Below, piece by piece: positions 1 to 11,330 of a stretch of 64,000 nucleotides of DNA. The notes below the pieces were generated by a model. It was not told the origin of the DNA. It saw only the letters and a list, made by a program, of their open reading frames with translations, and made no database searches. Position numbers and translations under genes: made by a program. Where the stretch lies: assembly GCA_002914805.1 (NCBI GenBank), contig JXTB01000061.1, positions 939,215-1,003,214 of the forward strand. Direction: 5' to 3'. Each line of letters starts with the position of its first letter. Within the stretch, counting starts at the first letter, position 1. The DNA comes from Parasponia andersonii (lineage: Eukaryota; Streptophyta; Magnoliopsida; Rosales; Cannabaceae).

Positions 1-1143
1 ATCATCCATGATGAGAAGCTTTATCGAAGAAGTTTTAGCTCGCCATTATTATTATGTGTCAATGATGAAAAAGAACGCTACATTATGAGGGAAATCTACG
101 AAGGAATATGTGGAAATCATTCTGGGGGGCAAGTACTTGCAAACAAGATTCTTCGACAAGGGTATTTTTGGCCGACTATGAAGAAGGATACAATGGAATT
201 TACTAGGAGGTGTGATAAATGTCAACGGTTTGCGACTATTCCTAGAAAACCACATGTTCCTTTAACTACAATTACTAGTTCATAGCCATTTGTTATTTGG
301 GGAATTGATATTATCAGGATGCTTCCATTAGCACGGGATGGTTTGAAGTATGCAGTGGTCGCAGCCAATTATTTCACAAAAAGGACGGAAGCTGAAGCCT
401 TGAGTACTATTTCTGCAAAGAAGATGATAGATTTTGTTTACAAATCTATAATCTGCCGTTATGGTATATCGCATACTATAATTTCTAATAATGGGAAACA
501 ATTCGACTGTGATGACTTCTGTGACTTCTGCAACAATTTGGGCTTCAAGAAGAGTTTCTCTGCTATTGTTCATCCACAAGCCAATGGGCAGGTCAAAACG
601 ATAAATAAAATACTTAAACAGAATATAAAGACAAAGCTAGAGGAGCATAAAGGAGCTTAGCCAGAAGTACTTCCAGAAGTTTTATGGGCTTATCGCACCA
701 CTCAACGAACCACTACTGGAGAGAGTCCGTTCTCTTTAGCTTATGGATATGAAGTAATGATCCCAGTTGAAATTGGTGCGAGCTCTCTACGACGATCTAT
801 CTATGAGCAAGATTAGAATGATGTATTAATGAGAATTGAGCTCGATTTTTTGGAAGAAAGGCGTGAACAATCTCAACTTCGAATCACTTCATACCAACAA
901 CGCACTGCTCGACATTATAACTCCAAAGTCAAAAGTAGACATTTTGAAGTTGGTGATCTTGTCCTTCGAAGAGTTCTATCTAATAATAAAGAGCATGGTG
1001 CTGGTGTATTTGGACCTTCCTGGGAAGGACCTTATATTATTGACGACGTCATTCGACCTAGGACATACAAGCTAGCTCGCATCGGCGGACAAAAGATCGA
1101 ACATGCTTGGAATGCAGAACAACTTTGTCGTTATTATCAATGA
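1..1143 (+). pseudogene. Ty3/gypsy (Tat-type) pol, integrase end
   Basis: This is the C-terminal part of a retrotransposon polyprotein, the integrase, which would insert element cDNA into the genome. The frame is open from base 1, so the gene begins outside the window. In order it has a zinc-binding region (GICGNHSGG, then CDKCQRF), the DDE core, a [10 protein letters not shown] block and a C-terminal region ending HAWNAEQLCRYYQ at a TGA stop (1141-1143). The spacing and motifs fit the Tat/Athila branch of plant Ty3/gypsy elements. Three in-frame TAG stops lie at 283, 658 and 814. All three catalytic positions are changed: Asn for Asp at 367 and 487, and Lys for Glu at 595, with the last two keeping the D-35-E spacing. 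The first zinc His is replaced by Tyr at 97. The gene is dead. The family call is firm and the lineage call less so. Confidence 0.9.
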
Positions 1144-1864
1144 ATCTTCTTATTTATCTTCATATATTTTCAACGGCTTCTTGTATCTTCATTATTTCGA
1201 CATTCGATGTCATTCGTCAATAATATTTCTTCGGCTATCACTTCAACTTCATTTGATTCATCTCTTATAATTTTATGGCAGTTTTTGGACACTATAAAAC
1301 TCGGAGGGCAGTGGGATCAGAATATTATCTCCTACTTGTTTCCTAAGGGACTATGCAAAACGTCCATTTAGAAGGGATGGAGTTTTAAATCGTCGAAATA
1401 TCTAAAACTCTTTAAAATCTTAGGATTTTCTCCTCGCTTCATGCTCTAGCATGTCGTATTACGCAATTTCCCTCCTCGAACAACAAAGTAACTAAGCAAA
1501 ATGTTCATTGTTCGATGTGAAATATTGCTATATTATATTTTGCCATGGAACTTTTGAAAAACAGTATTGAGTTTGCATCACTCTTACTTGTTGTTTTCTT
1601 AAGCGACCTAACCTATCCTAACACTTAGAACTCGTTTTAAGTTAGTTGGATTCAAATCGCAAAAAGCGTACCAATCAGTCACCTAGTGATTGACTACTTA
1701 GTTAAAATTATAATATTGTGTTTTGATTATTTTGCAGGAATATGTCTAACAAGGAAAAAATATTCTTCATTATAAAAATCGCACCCGTATATAAGTAGAG
1801 AGAGAAAGGGGGACCAAGCCCGCATTGTTCTGAAACAAAAAAAATAAATAAATATAAGTGTTTG
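1144..1864. other. Non-coding spacer after integrase
   Basis: This 720-bp stretch lies between the integrase stop and the end of the antisense gene. It has stops in all frames and no domain I recognise. A GGAGGGCAGTGGGATCAG stretch near 1303-1320 is purine-rich and could act as an internal polypurine tract, but no LTR follows it. It is best read as retrotransposon untranslated sequence separating two convergent genes. Confidence 0.5.
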
Positions 1865-3993
1865 TTATGCAGAAGTGCTCGCATCGCTATCCCCAGTTTT
1901 GGTAGTATCCTCCCTCCAACTCTGGACAAACTCGACCACATCCTCGCCAAGGATAGAGAAATCAAAGTCCGGATGCTCACAGAATATGTTAAAAATAATG
2001 GTCGACAAGGCGATACTAGCTTTATCTTCGAGCTCTTTGACTTCAGTCACCTTGAACTCTTCGATAGCTTTGTGAACCGCCTCTGTTGTCGCCTTCTTCA
2101 TGCGATCCGGATGCTCAGAGATAGTTTTCTCGAGCTCTTTGATTTTCTCCTCGAGATTCTCCTTGGCCAGGCCTTCGAACAGCTACTGCCTCTCCAAGTC
2201 AAAAGCTTTTTTCTCCTCCCGAGCTTTCTCCGAGTTCTCAAATGCTTGGGATATCTCTTCAACTTTTTTGGCGTTTTCCAAACATTTGAGGACCGGGTCA
2301 TGCATCAGGACAGCAATAGCCGCGGTCTGAAAATATAACCATTAATACCAAGAAATAATACATTTGAGGAGAGAATAAAAAGGTGCTTACATTGGCCAGC
2401 ATCCTCATCACAGAACCGAATGCAACCTTGGCAGATCATCGCTTCATACTCTCCCAGCCCTCCTTGGAAGTGAAGCGATCAATGAAAGCTGTGCTCATAC
2501 CATCCTTCTCTGGTAATTGATTGAGGAGTGCAAAGAGCTCCTCATCCTTATATATCAGGTTCAGTTCCGAAGTGGTGGCAGCCTCCTTGGGTGGTTTAAG
2601 ATGGCTCATTGTTTGAGGCTGTAGAGGAGGCGAGCTTGCCAGGATCTCCTCGAAGGCAACTTTTCATTTTTTTGAATTGTCGACCTTCTCTTTCCCTTTC
2701 GATGAGGAGGAGTGCTCTCGGGTATCTTGGATTTTGCCATGGACCCGAGAGTGGAGGGCGGTGCTCGCAGGCCGCTACCGATAACCATCTCTGTATAGAT
2801 ATGTTAGTAAGCGAGGTGACATAATACAATGATGATTAAAATATGTATATATATATATATAATTACCTTCTTGCTGTTGAGGAGCTGGTTGAGGAGCTGG
2901 TGGTAATGTTGTTTCTGGAGAAGATGGTTCCGAAGTTATAAGGGTAGCAGGTGCTTTTCGTTTCCTAGGTTTGGAAGACGAGGCACTTTTATCCGTCTGC
3001 TTCCTTGGCTTCTTTTTCTTCGAGCTCAAAGGTCTGGATGAACGGACGGGGGGGTCAGGGAACGCGGCTCCCTTTGGAAGCAAACTGTAAGTGACCAGGT
3101 TTTTGGAAGTACCAAGTACCTTTCAATCAAATTCCTCAATTGGAAGGTCGTTGATTTTGTACACCCTTGCGAGCTGTTCCCTGGAAAGACTGGGCCGTTC
3201 CCTGTTGTCTGCGATGACATACGAGTGCGATCAGGATAAATATAACAATACAGAAAAAGACGATAAATTGAAAAACTACCTACTAGAATTTTGAAAGAAG
3301 CCGTTATCCACATAGTCAAAGTGGAAAAATGGATTTTTCCATTTTCCCATGTTATTGCGAACCCCATAGATTTTTTTTATTGCTTGGTTCGACCATTTGC
3401 TCGGGTAAAAGAAGCCAAGATCTGATGGGTTTGATTTCACTTGGTAAAACCAAGCGAACTCTTCAGGAGAGGGGAAGTCTAAACCTAATTTGTAGTAAAG
3501 TATGTACAAACCTACCATATATTTATATGTATTAGGAGTCAGTTGGAAAGGTACGACCCCATAGTAGTCGATAATTGATTTTATGTATGGATGAAGTGGG
3601 AGGTGGACACCGCACTTGAGAACTGCTTCAGAAAATGAGGTAATTCCGCGTGGTAGTATGTGTGGTCAATTGAATTCCATGGGTAGGCAAAGAGGGATGG
3701 CGATCTTATAGTTGCACACGATTTTGCTGAGTTTGTTCGATGTGCAGCTCGTCCTTATATTGGTACATGACCAATTCCCCTCTATGTATTGATAGCCCGA
3801 TGCGAAGGCAAGGGCATCCCTGATATGTCGAGGCCACTGGTCCTAAGGGAGGTCGCTTATGCGAGGACTATTTTGCCTGACCCCTGTTATCTCTACTTCG
3901 GGTTCTGGCTCAAGGTAATCTTCAGCTAACACTGGAGTTCTCAGATTCTCCTGAGAATGCATTCCCTTCCCTATAGTCCTCACTACTAGACAT
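1865..3993 (-). pseudogene. Antisense accessory gene of Tat-type element
   Basis: The gene runs opposite to pol, between pol and the 3' LTR. Four exons can be traced by GT-AG introns: 3993-3280, 3208-2867, 2790-2391 and 2326-1865, with introns at 3209-3279, 2791-2866 and 2327-2390. Exon 1 encodes a domain with LPLHPYIKSIIDYYGVVPFQ and then MVGLYILYYKLGL. This resembles the plant 'putative gypsy type transposon' domain (Pfam Transposase_28, by recall). Exons 2-3 give a Ser/Pro/Lys-rich linker, and exon 4 gives a Glu/Lys-rich probable coiled coil ending near DFSILGEDVVEFVQSW. The start at 3993 opens an acidic Ser-rich N terminus. It is broken by a frameshift near 3920 and in-frame stops near 3844, 3667, 3124 and 2184. 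Extra antisense ORFs at this position are known in Tat elements; their function is unknown. The same gene type recurs at 50288-53320. Confidence 0.72.
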
Positions 3994-4944
3994 CTGAAAA
4001 GAAATACGGATGAATTTAGTCCTATGCGAGCATCAAGAATCTTCACTATATGCTAGCAAATTTTGGGGGTTCACCCTAGGATTGTATTAACAAGCAAGCT
4101 CATCGAATTTTTTCTAACCGGTCTACGGATTCATAAAAATTACTCAAGCAGTTCATCAAAAATAAATAAATAAATAGGGTTTCATACCCTAAAATCTCTT
4201 TCACGAGTTCATCTTTGTCCATTGTCTAGAAAAAAGTCTATTCTACAAACTGGTAAAGGAGATCTAGAAAATTCCCATTCCAGTCCATCCGAATGTGGGA
4301 TGTGTTTCAATTCCTAGAAATAAAAACTGAATAAATTTTTTCGAGAACAGACGAAGAACAATAAGAGAGAAGAAATATACTAACCTTTTTTCGAAAACCG
4401 AGGGATTGAGATATGGTCTGAACTCCGTCGAAGAAGATGCTGGAACTGTGCGAGCTGAAAGAACGAAATGACACTGGAGGGTTTGCTCTGAAACACTTTG
4501 GGTTTTAGAGAGATGGAAGACGAGAGAGTTTATAATGAAGAAGCAGAAGCAGATTGATTTCCGATATTTATCTCTTAAGCATCGCTAAATCACAGCCATA
4601 GATCAAGATATTTGATTTTCAGATCTAAAGACCAAAGTTCACGCAGGATTTGATTTTTTTCCGAAATTAAATCAATATCTTTCAAAATTTGAAACGATTC
4701 GATTTAAAGACGACAGTTGGCATCATCGCTATTATTAAGTCTCCTCGAATTCTGCTATTTTTCTTAGAAAAGACGACACGTTTTCATCCGTCAGAAAAAG
4801 GTGCGCGTGAACTTGAGAAAGGTGAGATTCGAGATCTGGTAACTCTTCGACTCTTCAAGGGTCTCAAGTCTAGGTTGTGACGTCACATTTTTTAACCTCG
4901 CACTTACATTAGAAGGAAGCTTCATTTTGTCCTAAAGAACTAAT
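3994..4944. other. 3' untranslated region of Tat-type element
   Basis: This is about 950 bp between the start of the antisense gene and the polypurine tract. It has only short chance reading frames. As the region upstream of the antisense gene it should hold that gene's promoter, but I see no convincing TATA box. No RNA gene or repeat array is visible. Confidence 0.4.
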
Positions 4945-4960
4945 GAAGCTGGGGGGCAAT
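4945..4960 (+). promoter_or_regulatory. Polypurine tract
   Basis: The stretch GAAGCTGGGGGGCAAT lies a few bases before the TG that opens the LTR. A G-rich polypurine tract here would prime plus-strand DNA synthesis of the + strand retrotransposon. Confidence 0.7.
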
Positions 4961-4963
4961 TAT

Positions 4964-5568
4964 TGTGCAGTTTAAAATCCTATGACAGGTCGCATGAGTA
5001 AGATTGAGTGCGACCTCAACCGCATAAGTTACGTGCGACCTCCTCCGAATAAATTAAGTGCGATCAGAATGAAAAGAAGACTAGTCTACGCTTCATCAAA
5101 CAGGTAACCTACAAAGAAAGGGAAACAAAAGTTTCTCTTTAAAGATTGACTAGTTACTAGTTACCTTATTTAAGTAATTATCCAGTTATATTGTTACTCA
5201 AACTGTATTGCCTGATTGTACAGTTACCGATTCTCACAATTGGGAATATTGAGTTACCTTCATCTATATAAAGGGAGTTCAATGTTTCGGTGAGGAGATA
5301 GAGGATTTTTTTCGATCTTGAGAGACTGAGGAATTCTTAAAAGAACTTTTTTTTTAACTTTCTTCTTCTTTCCGAACAACACATTGTAATTTTGAGTTCT
5401 TGTAATTCTCTAAAAAATACTGAAAAACAGTGGACATAAGTTCATCTTTTTCGGGGCTGAACCACTATAAAATCTGTCTTTTTATTTGCTTTGATTAATA
5501 ACCATTTTCATACAAGCCACATCTCGTAATTGTTTCTAAATTTATTGATGACAAAACCTCCATCAACA
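4964..5568 (+). mobile_element. 3' LTR of Tat-type element
   Basis: This LTR of about 605 bp starts TGTGCAGTTT right after the polypurine tract and ends at CATCAACA, giving the usual TG...CA ends. A TATA-like CATCTATATAAAGGG sits near 5264-5276, followed by a pyrimidine-rich leader and a TTGTAATT stretch near 5385-5405 that fits the R/U5 polyadenylation region. The matching 5' LTR is outside the window, so neither the exact ends nor the target-site duplication can be confirmed. Confidence 0.65.
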
Positions 5569-5698
5569 AAAACCAAATATTTTCTGTAAATTAGGATGGC
5601 TGTCGAGTTCGTCTGTCAACGGAAGTCTAGTGGACAGGTAGAGACCTGGCGGAGAGAGATGACAAGAGGGGTTAACTAAGCCTAGAGGGAGAAATCAC

Positions 5699-5729
<31 letters not shown>

Positions 5730-6106
5730 TGGCACGCAAGAAAGAGGGTAGAGAGACAGGCTAAGACTCAGAGACTTGAGTGATTATGAAGAAAAATGTT
5801 GAAGAGTGTGAATTGGTTGATGATAGGAAGAAAAGGAGAATAGATTTGCGAAAGCTCGCACGAGATTGGGTTGATAACGTACAAAGGGGAAATGAGATGT
5901 TAAGATTGCGAGGTTATTTGGCTGAGTAGCCGTTTTGGAAGAGTGACTTAGAATCATAAAGCGAAAATTCTTTTCTAGAACGGCTATCCTTGAAAAGAAG
6001 CCCCCAGATTGAGGCATTTGGGTTTAGTATGTATTTGAGAACCAAGGAAACAATTGGGCTTGTTGGAAGAGGAAAAGAAATGCCCTGCTGGTAAGCATTA
6101 GGGCTA
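5569..6106. repeat. Intergenic DNA with (GA)n microsatellite
   Basis: Just outside the LTR there is a GA-rich microsatellite at about 5696-5730, made of AGAGAG runs with a few interruptions. The rest of this interval has no supported gene. A 77-codon frame at 5784-6017 on the minus strand resembles no family I know. Confidence 0.6.
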
Positions 6107-8503
6107 CTTACAAAATTCTAGGTCCAAATTCAAAAAATTGAAAAATTCGTGATTTTTTAAATAAAAATTAATTTTAAAAATTTTATTAGAAAAATAATAA
6201 TTTCATAAAATATTTAGAAAATGCTATTTTTTTCAAAATTAATTTTTTTCAATAGTATTCGAGATAATGAATTAAATTATTTAGGTAACCAATACAGATA
6301 TTTAAAGTCATTGATCAAGTTACCTTATATTACACTATTAGTTGGTATTTTTCTAAATATTTTGAAAAGTAGTATTTTTATAATTAAATCTGAGATTTTT
6401 CAAACAATTTCAAATTCTAGAATTTTTCAACCTTTTTTTTTTTTGAAAAATTACTATAACAAATCAAATTTCATCTAAGCATTATATATTTAATAGGGCT
6501 TCTTAAATATCTAAAAAAGATTGAAAAATCCGAGATGTCGGTAAACGTAAAATACCAACATACCCAAAATCCAATCAATCTATATTAAACCGCCTGCGAA
6601 AAATCGCAATAAATGGATAGTATACTTTGAAACCAACAATAGTCAACTGCAATTTTCATTTTTTAGAATAGTTTCAAATCATACCGCCCACATAAACTAA
6701 AATACAGTAAAAAAGACTAATTGTTAAATTATACAATTATAATTTGTTTGGTGTTTTAATTTTGTGACCGTACTTTTTGAAATTGTATCTATTTAATGGA
6801 ATATAGTATGAAGATTTCACTATGAATTCTATTATTTATAGGACTTTATTGCAAAATGGTTATGAAACTTTGTTATGAATAATTAGCATTACAATTTTAT
6901 CCAAAAAATATTTTAGATGGATTGTGAAGTCCTGAAAGTATAAACTTTTGTTATTTGATAATTTAGTATTGCTAAATTTTATATAATTAAAATTTAGTTT
7001 ATGTTATGATGTTGATTATAATGTGTTTTTCTTAGAAAAATAATCGCTTAATTTTAGGTCCTTAAATAACCAAGAAACCTCATCATATCGCCAACTAAAA
7101 AAACCGCCCAATGGGCAATATAATTGGGCAGTTTTTGCATGAAGATTTTAAAAAAAGCGTAAAATAAAACTGCCAAAACCCCCCAATGTGTATGTTTTTC
7201 ACCTACTAGATGAGCTAAATTTTCTACAAAAATCCTTGATATATTTGGAAAATATTATTTTTAAAAATTTATTTAAAAATATACCACTTTTCAAAATACA
7301 GAGAAAAATACTTCATTTTTGCCAAACTTGGTTTCTTTAAAAAGTACTCTAGATAACTAATTAGGTTACTTAGGGTAACCCATTAGACTACTTAAGCTAA
7401 CTAGTCTAGTTATCTTAAGTATGTAATCTACAGTAAAATGCGATATTTTTTAAAAAAATATTTTTAGAAAGATATTTTTAAAATAAATTTGGAATTTTTC
7501 AAATAATTTTAATATTTAGGATTTTCAATTTTTTTTAATCAAATTTTACCATCTAGAATCAAATTTCTATTTAATAAAAAGGAAAATTTTATTTTATGTC
7601 ATAAATTCTATTTTAAAAAAAGAATTAAAAAATCTCAGATTTTAAAATCGTTTAAAAAATCTCAAATTTACTTAGCAAAATAACACTCTTAAAAATATTT
7701 AAAACAATGTTATTTTTTACAACATGATAAGATACTTAAGGTAACTGATCAAGTTAATTGAGATAACTAAATTATCTCAAATAACTTGATTGGTTTCTCC
7801 AAATAACCTGACTGGTTAACTAGAGTACCACTAAAAATGACCACTTTAGAGAAAAAGTGGTATGTTTCTAAGTATTTCAAAAAAGTAGTATTTTCTTTTC
7901 TAAAATAAACTTAAAATTGTAATTTTTCGAAATATGTCCTAAATTTTTTAAAAAATTCTGCATATTCGAGATTTTTCAAATTTTTGGATATTAGGCCTCA
8001 ATTTTGTAAGAAGCCTTTTAATAAAATTACGAATCTTCTGGGCTTTGGAAAATGGAAAGATAAGATGCCCAAGTGCAAAATGGACTGTGTTTGAGAGTTT
8101 TATTTTGGATTTTTTTACAAAATTCTAGGCTTAAAGTACCAAAAATTAAAAAATTTAAGATCAGTTGAATTTTTTCGAAAATTTCTAAATTTATTTAAAA
8201 AGTATTACTTTTTAATTTTTTTTAGACAAATAAAATTTTTAGTAAATATTGATAAATATACCACTTACGCTTTAATATTGATATTTTTTAATAGTACTCA
8301 AGGTAACCAACGGGGTTACTTAGAGTAACTAATCTAGTTACTTGAGATCAAGTATCTCATCAATTAGTAAAATGTGGTATTCTTTTAAACACTTTTAAAA
8401 GTGAAATTTTTCTATTTAAAATTTGGGATATTTCAAATAATTTTAAAATCTTAGATTTTTCAATTTTTTTGAAAAATTACCATAACAAATCAAATTTCCC
8501 CTT
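6107..8503. repeat. Diverged ~385-bp AT-rich repeats with GTAACC cores
   Basis: At least three degenerate copies of an AT-rich repeat can be seen at about 6107-6478, 7190-7575 and 8115-8503. They share a start near TACAAAATTCTAGG, a central cluster of GTAAC/GTTAC words, and an end near GAAAAATTACCATAACAAA. A further copy at about 7625-8010 appears inverted, since it ends AATTTTGTAAGAAGCC where the others begin with the complement. No open frame spans any copy. They could be a miniature transposon family or decayed LTR pieces; I cannot tell which. Confidence 0.5.
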
Positions 8504-9230
8504 TTATTGTTATTTTTACATAGTAATCAAAAAGATAAATTGTAAAAAAAAATTATCTTGAGATTTGAATATTTTGTAATTTAAATATTAAATTTAAACT
8601 CTATAAAATAATATCCTAAGATTAAGAATTACTAAAAATTAAAACCCTGAGTTGACTTTTTGAATAATTTTAATTGATAAAAGATAATAATATCTTTGAA
8701 ATCATTCAGAATAATAGGGACTAGTATAATTTTAATAGAAGATATTATTATTTTTTATTAGTAAAATTGGTTAAAAGATCAGTACAGAGTATTAATTTTT
8801 AGAAATTTTTAATCTTATGATATTATTTTATAGAATCCAAACTCTAGGATTTAAATTACAAGATACTAAAATTTTATGGTATTTTTTTGTAGTTTAAAAT
8901 TTAAATGTACATTTTATATATGATAACTATAAAAGATGTATACATAATTATTATTTCAGCTGGTCGGAATTTTTATAGTTAAGTTTACACCCTGGAGTAA
9001 AAGTGACTTAGTCATTTTTTTGTTTTTTTTTTATTGTTTTTATTTTTTATTTTATTTTCGATCTTTTCAGGTTCGATTTGGCTGATATTTTCATTTAGTT
9101 GGTTTTTTAGTTTCCTTGCACCAACCTACAACATATGCATTATTCCCTTTCAAAAGAATATGTGGGTAATTTCCATGATTACAAGACAAGTGACTGGGCA
9201 AGTTGCCCGCACAAGATCTAATGTCACTTT
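8504..9230. other. AT-rich intergenic, nothing recognised
   Basis: This interval is very AT-rich with runs of A and T. I see no gene, RNA gene or clear repeat unit. The 72-codon frame at 9034-9252 overlaps the SINE that follows and is not a gene. Confidence 0.5.
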
Positions 9231-9235
9231 GCACC

Positions 9236-9400
9236 TGGCCAATTGGGGCTAGTTCAGTTGGTTCAAGGCATGAGAAATATGTGTGTGAGTTTAAGAGAGT
9301 TAGAGGTTCAAACCTTGGCAGTGTGTTTATGTTATATTCCTTTAAATTTGTAATAAGTGATGGTCAATAGTTAAGTCCTACTTTTTTTTTAAAAAAAATG
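9236..9400 (+). mobile_element. tRNA-derived SINE
   Basis: A tRNA-like head carries an RNA polymerase III A box (TAGTTCAGTTGG) and, about 60 bp on, a B box (GGTTCAAACC). A body follows, ending TTTGTAATAAGTG...ATAGTTAAGTCCTAC and then a T-run and an A-run. The tail matches the reverse complement of the 16085-16290 element closely, so the two belong to one family. It is not a functional tRNA because the cloverleaf arms do not pair. Confidence 0.7.
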
Positions 9401-10890
9401 TCGCTTTGCGCCTGTACAACAAATTGCATTACTGCCACTGCAAATTGGAAAAAAAAGTGAGAGTGAGAAATTTCATATTTTTGTTTGGAGCATGCAATTT
9501 GAGAAATTAAATAATATATACACAAAAATATTCTAATTTGACCCATATGCTCAAGTTAATAAAAGGATATTATTATTTTTATAGATTTTATTTTGATGTT
9601 TTATTTAAATTATATTTTGTATTTTGATTATTATCAATTTTGATCTTTAAATTTAAAATCTGTTATAAATTTATACTCTAATACTAATTTAGAAAAATTA
9701 ATTTATTAAGATATTGTATAAAAATTAAAAATAAATTGTATAAAAAAATAAAGAAATACGTAATATTTTAGAAAAAGAACCTCGAATATACGGTACTCCA
9801 ATTTAATTTAAGTTCATACGGTGATTTTTTAGGTAAATACCTATTTTCCCCTTCATCTTTTTCTTTGTTGTTGAGAACCGAGAAGCTCGACAACTGAGTA
9901 CTCTGTCTATTAAAGCTCACGACGTCGTCTTTGGCAGCCAAGTTCACCGTGTTTCCTCCAAACCCACCTATGTACAAGCTGGTCTTCGTCGTTGTCGTTG
10001 CCGATTGATTCGAAAAATGATTTTTTTGGTCTCATCTAGTCCTAAATTAGATCTGGTTCCGTTTACTCTGTCGTAGAACTCTTTGTTCACTGTGATTCAT
10101 GCTCTTGAATTTACGCCCCTAATGCCGTTGTAAGCTCCATTTTTGAACAATTGGTTGTTTTTCATTACTCATATGTATGAATATATATGTACTTCTATAT
10201 GTCGATTTTACAATTATATTGGCATGGGTTTTTGTTTATATAAACGATTCTGTGTAGAGATGTATTATATATATGGTTGAATTGAGTAAGTCTGGGAATG
10301 GGAAACAAACATTCCCAATCTTGAATGAAAGAACATTGCCCAAGTCATTGGAATAAGTTTGGATGGAGAAAACGGTGAACAGAAATAACTCAAGGATTAA
10401 ATTTTTTTATGGATTGTGAGACTAAACCAAGTTTCGAGGATTGAGGATGGTATTCATACATATGTTTGTGTTTCATTTCTTATTGTAAAATCATTGGAAA
10501 ATACTTGAGAAAAGAAAGGGGATGGGACCAAGGCTTGTTAGCTATTATCTTGTGTTATAAGTAATATGAATCTATTTTTGTATGTCGTGTATCAGGTGGC
10601 TCAATTTCATTATAGTTTTTATTTTTTTCCCCTTGCACTTTTGAATTGATCACCATTATTGACATGTTTGCAAATGTTCTACGTGACCAAGAGTGGTAAC
10701 GAGAGTAAGTTTTGTATACTTTAGTTGGTTATTTTCCCAGTTATTCTTATTTATTATATTGATTTTCAAGTTTTATGTGTACATCATTTTATGATCATAA
10801 TCACGTAGGTGGATGACAAGCATTGACAAATATAGAAAAAAATTTCGATTTTGCAAGTAAATTCTAGTAACTATTTATGTACGTAAATAC
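9401..10890. other. Intergenic; possible decayed gene edge
   Basis: Most of this is AT-rich and unremarkable. Bases 9830-10140 are noticeably richer in C and G, with CGTCGTCTTTGGCAGCC and CGTCGTTGTCGTTGCC motifs, which would fit a 5' untranslated exon or a piece of an old gene. No open frame or splice pattern supports a real gene, so I leave it unassigned. Confidence 0.3.
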
Positions 10891-11330
10891 TGGTTAATGG
10901 TTACTGATAACCAACAGCTGGATTAGTAACTAGTAATCAGTAACTAGTAAGTAGTCATTAATCTTCATAATTAACTACTAATTTGAAAACTAGTAATTAA
11001 ATTAGATATTATAACCGGTAACTAATTTATTATTACTACTCAATCTAGTTATGATATAGTTTTGAACATGGTAATCAATGTGGTAACTAGCCACTAATCT
11101 TATATTTGTCATTAGTTTGGAAACTAATAACAAGATTGATAATTGGTAACTTGTAACCGGTCTTACAAGTAGCTAGTAGTCACTAGTTTAAAAATCATTA
11201 GTCATCAATCTGGAAACTAGGAGCCAAATTAGACACTAGTAACTAATCTAGCAATTAGTAAGGATTAACAAAATTGGTATCTAATAACTACATTAGTAAT
11301 TGGTAAGTGGTAACTGTAGATGTCAAATTC
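10891..11330. repeat. GTAAC/ACTAGTAAC-rich degenerate repeat
   Basis: About 440 bp are built from short words such as TAACTAGTAAC, GGTAACT and AATTAGTAAC in loose tandem order. Both the word and its complement occur, so the region could fold back on itself. The same words dominate the array at 19890-20315 and the cores of the 6107-8503 repeats. No coding potential is seen. Confidence 0.6.

Noticed and set aside
1303-1320. Polypurine tract ending the Tat-type element
   Set aside because: Purine-rich, but no TG-starting LTR follows and the real tract and LTR are at 4945-5568.
1862-2338. 158-codon frame on the + strand
   Set aside because: It is a shadow of the antisense coiled-coil exon, whose protein makes sense on the minus strand and is bounded by GT-AG introns.
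5784-6017. 77-codon frame on the minus strand
   Set aside because: No family resemblance, no splice sites, and surrounding sequence is non-coding in character.
9236-9320. Possible tRNA gene
   Set aside because: A and B boxes are present, but the stems do not form a cloverleaf and a SINE body and tail follow.
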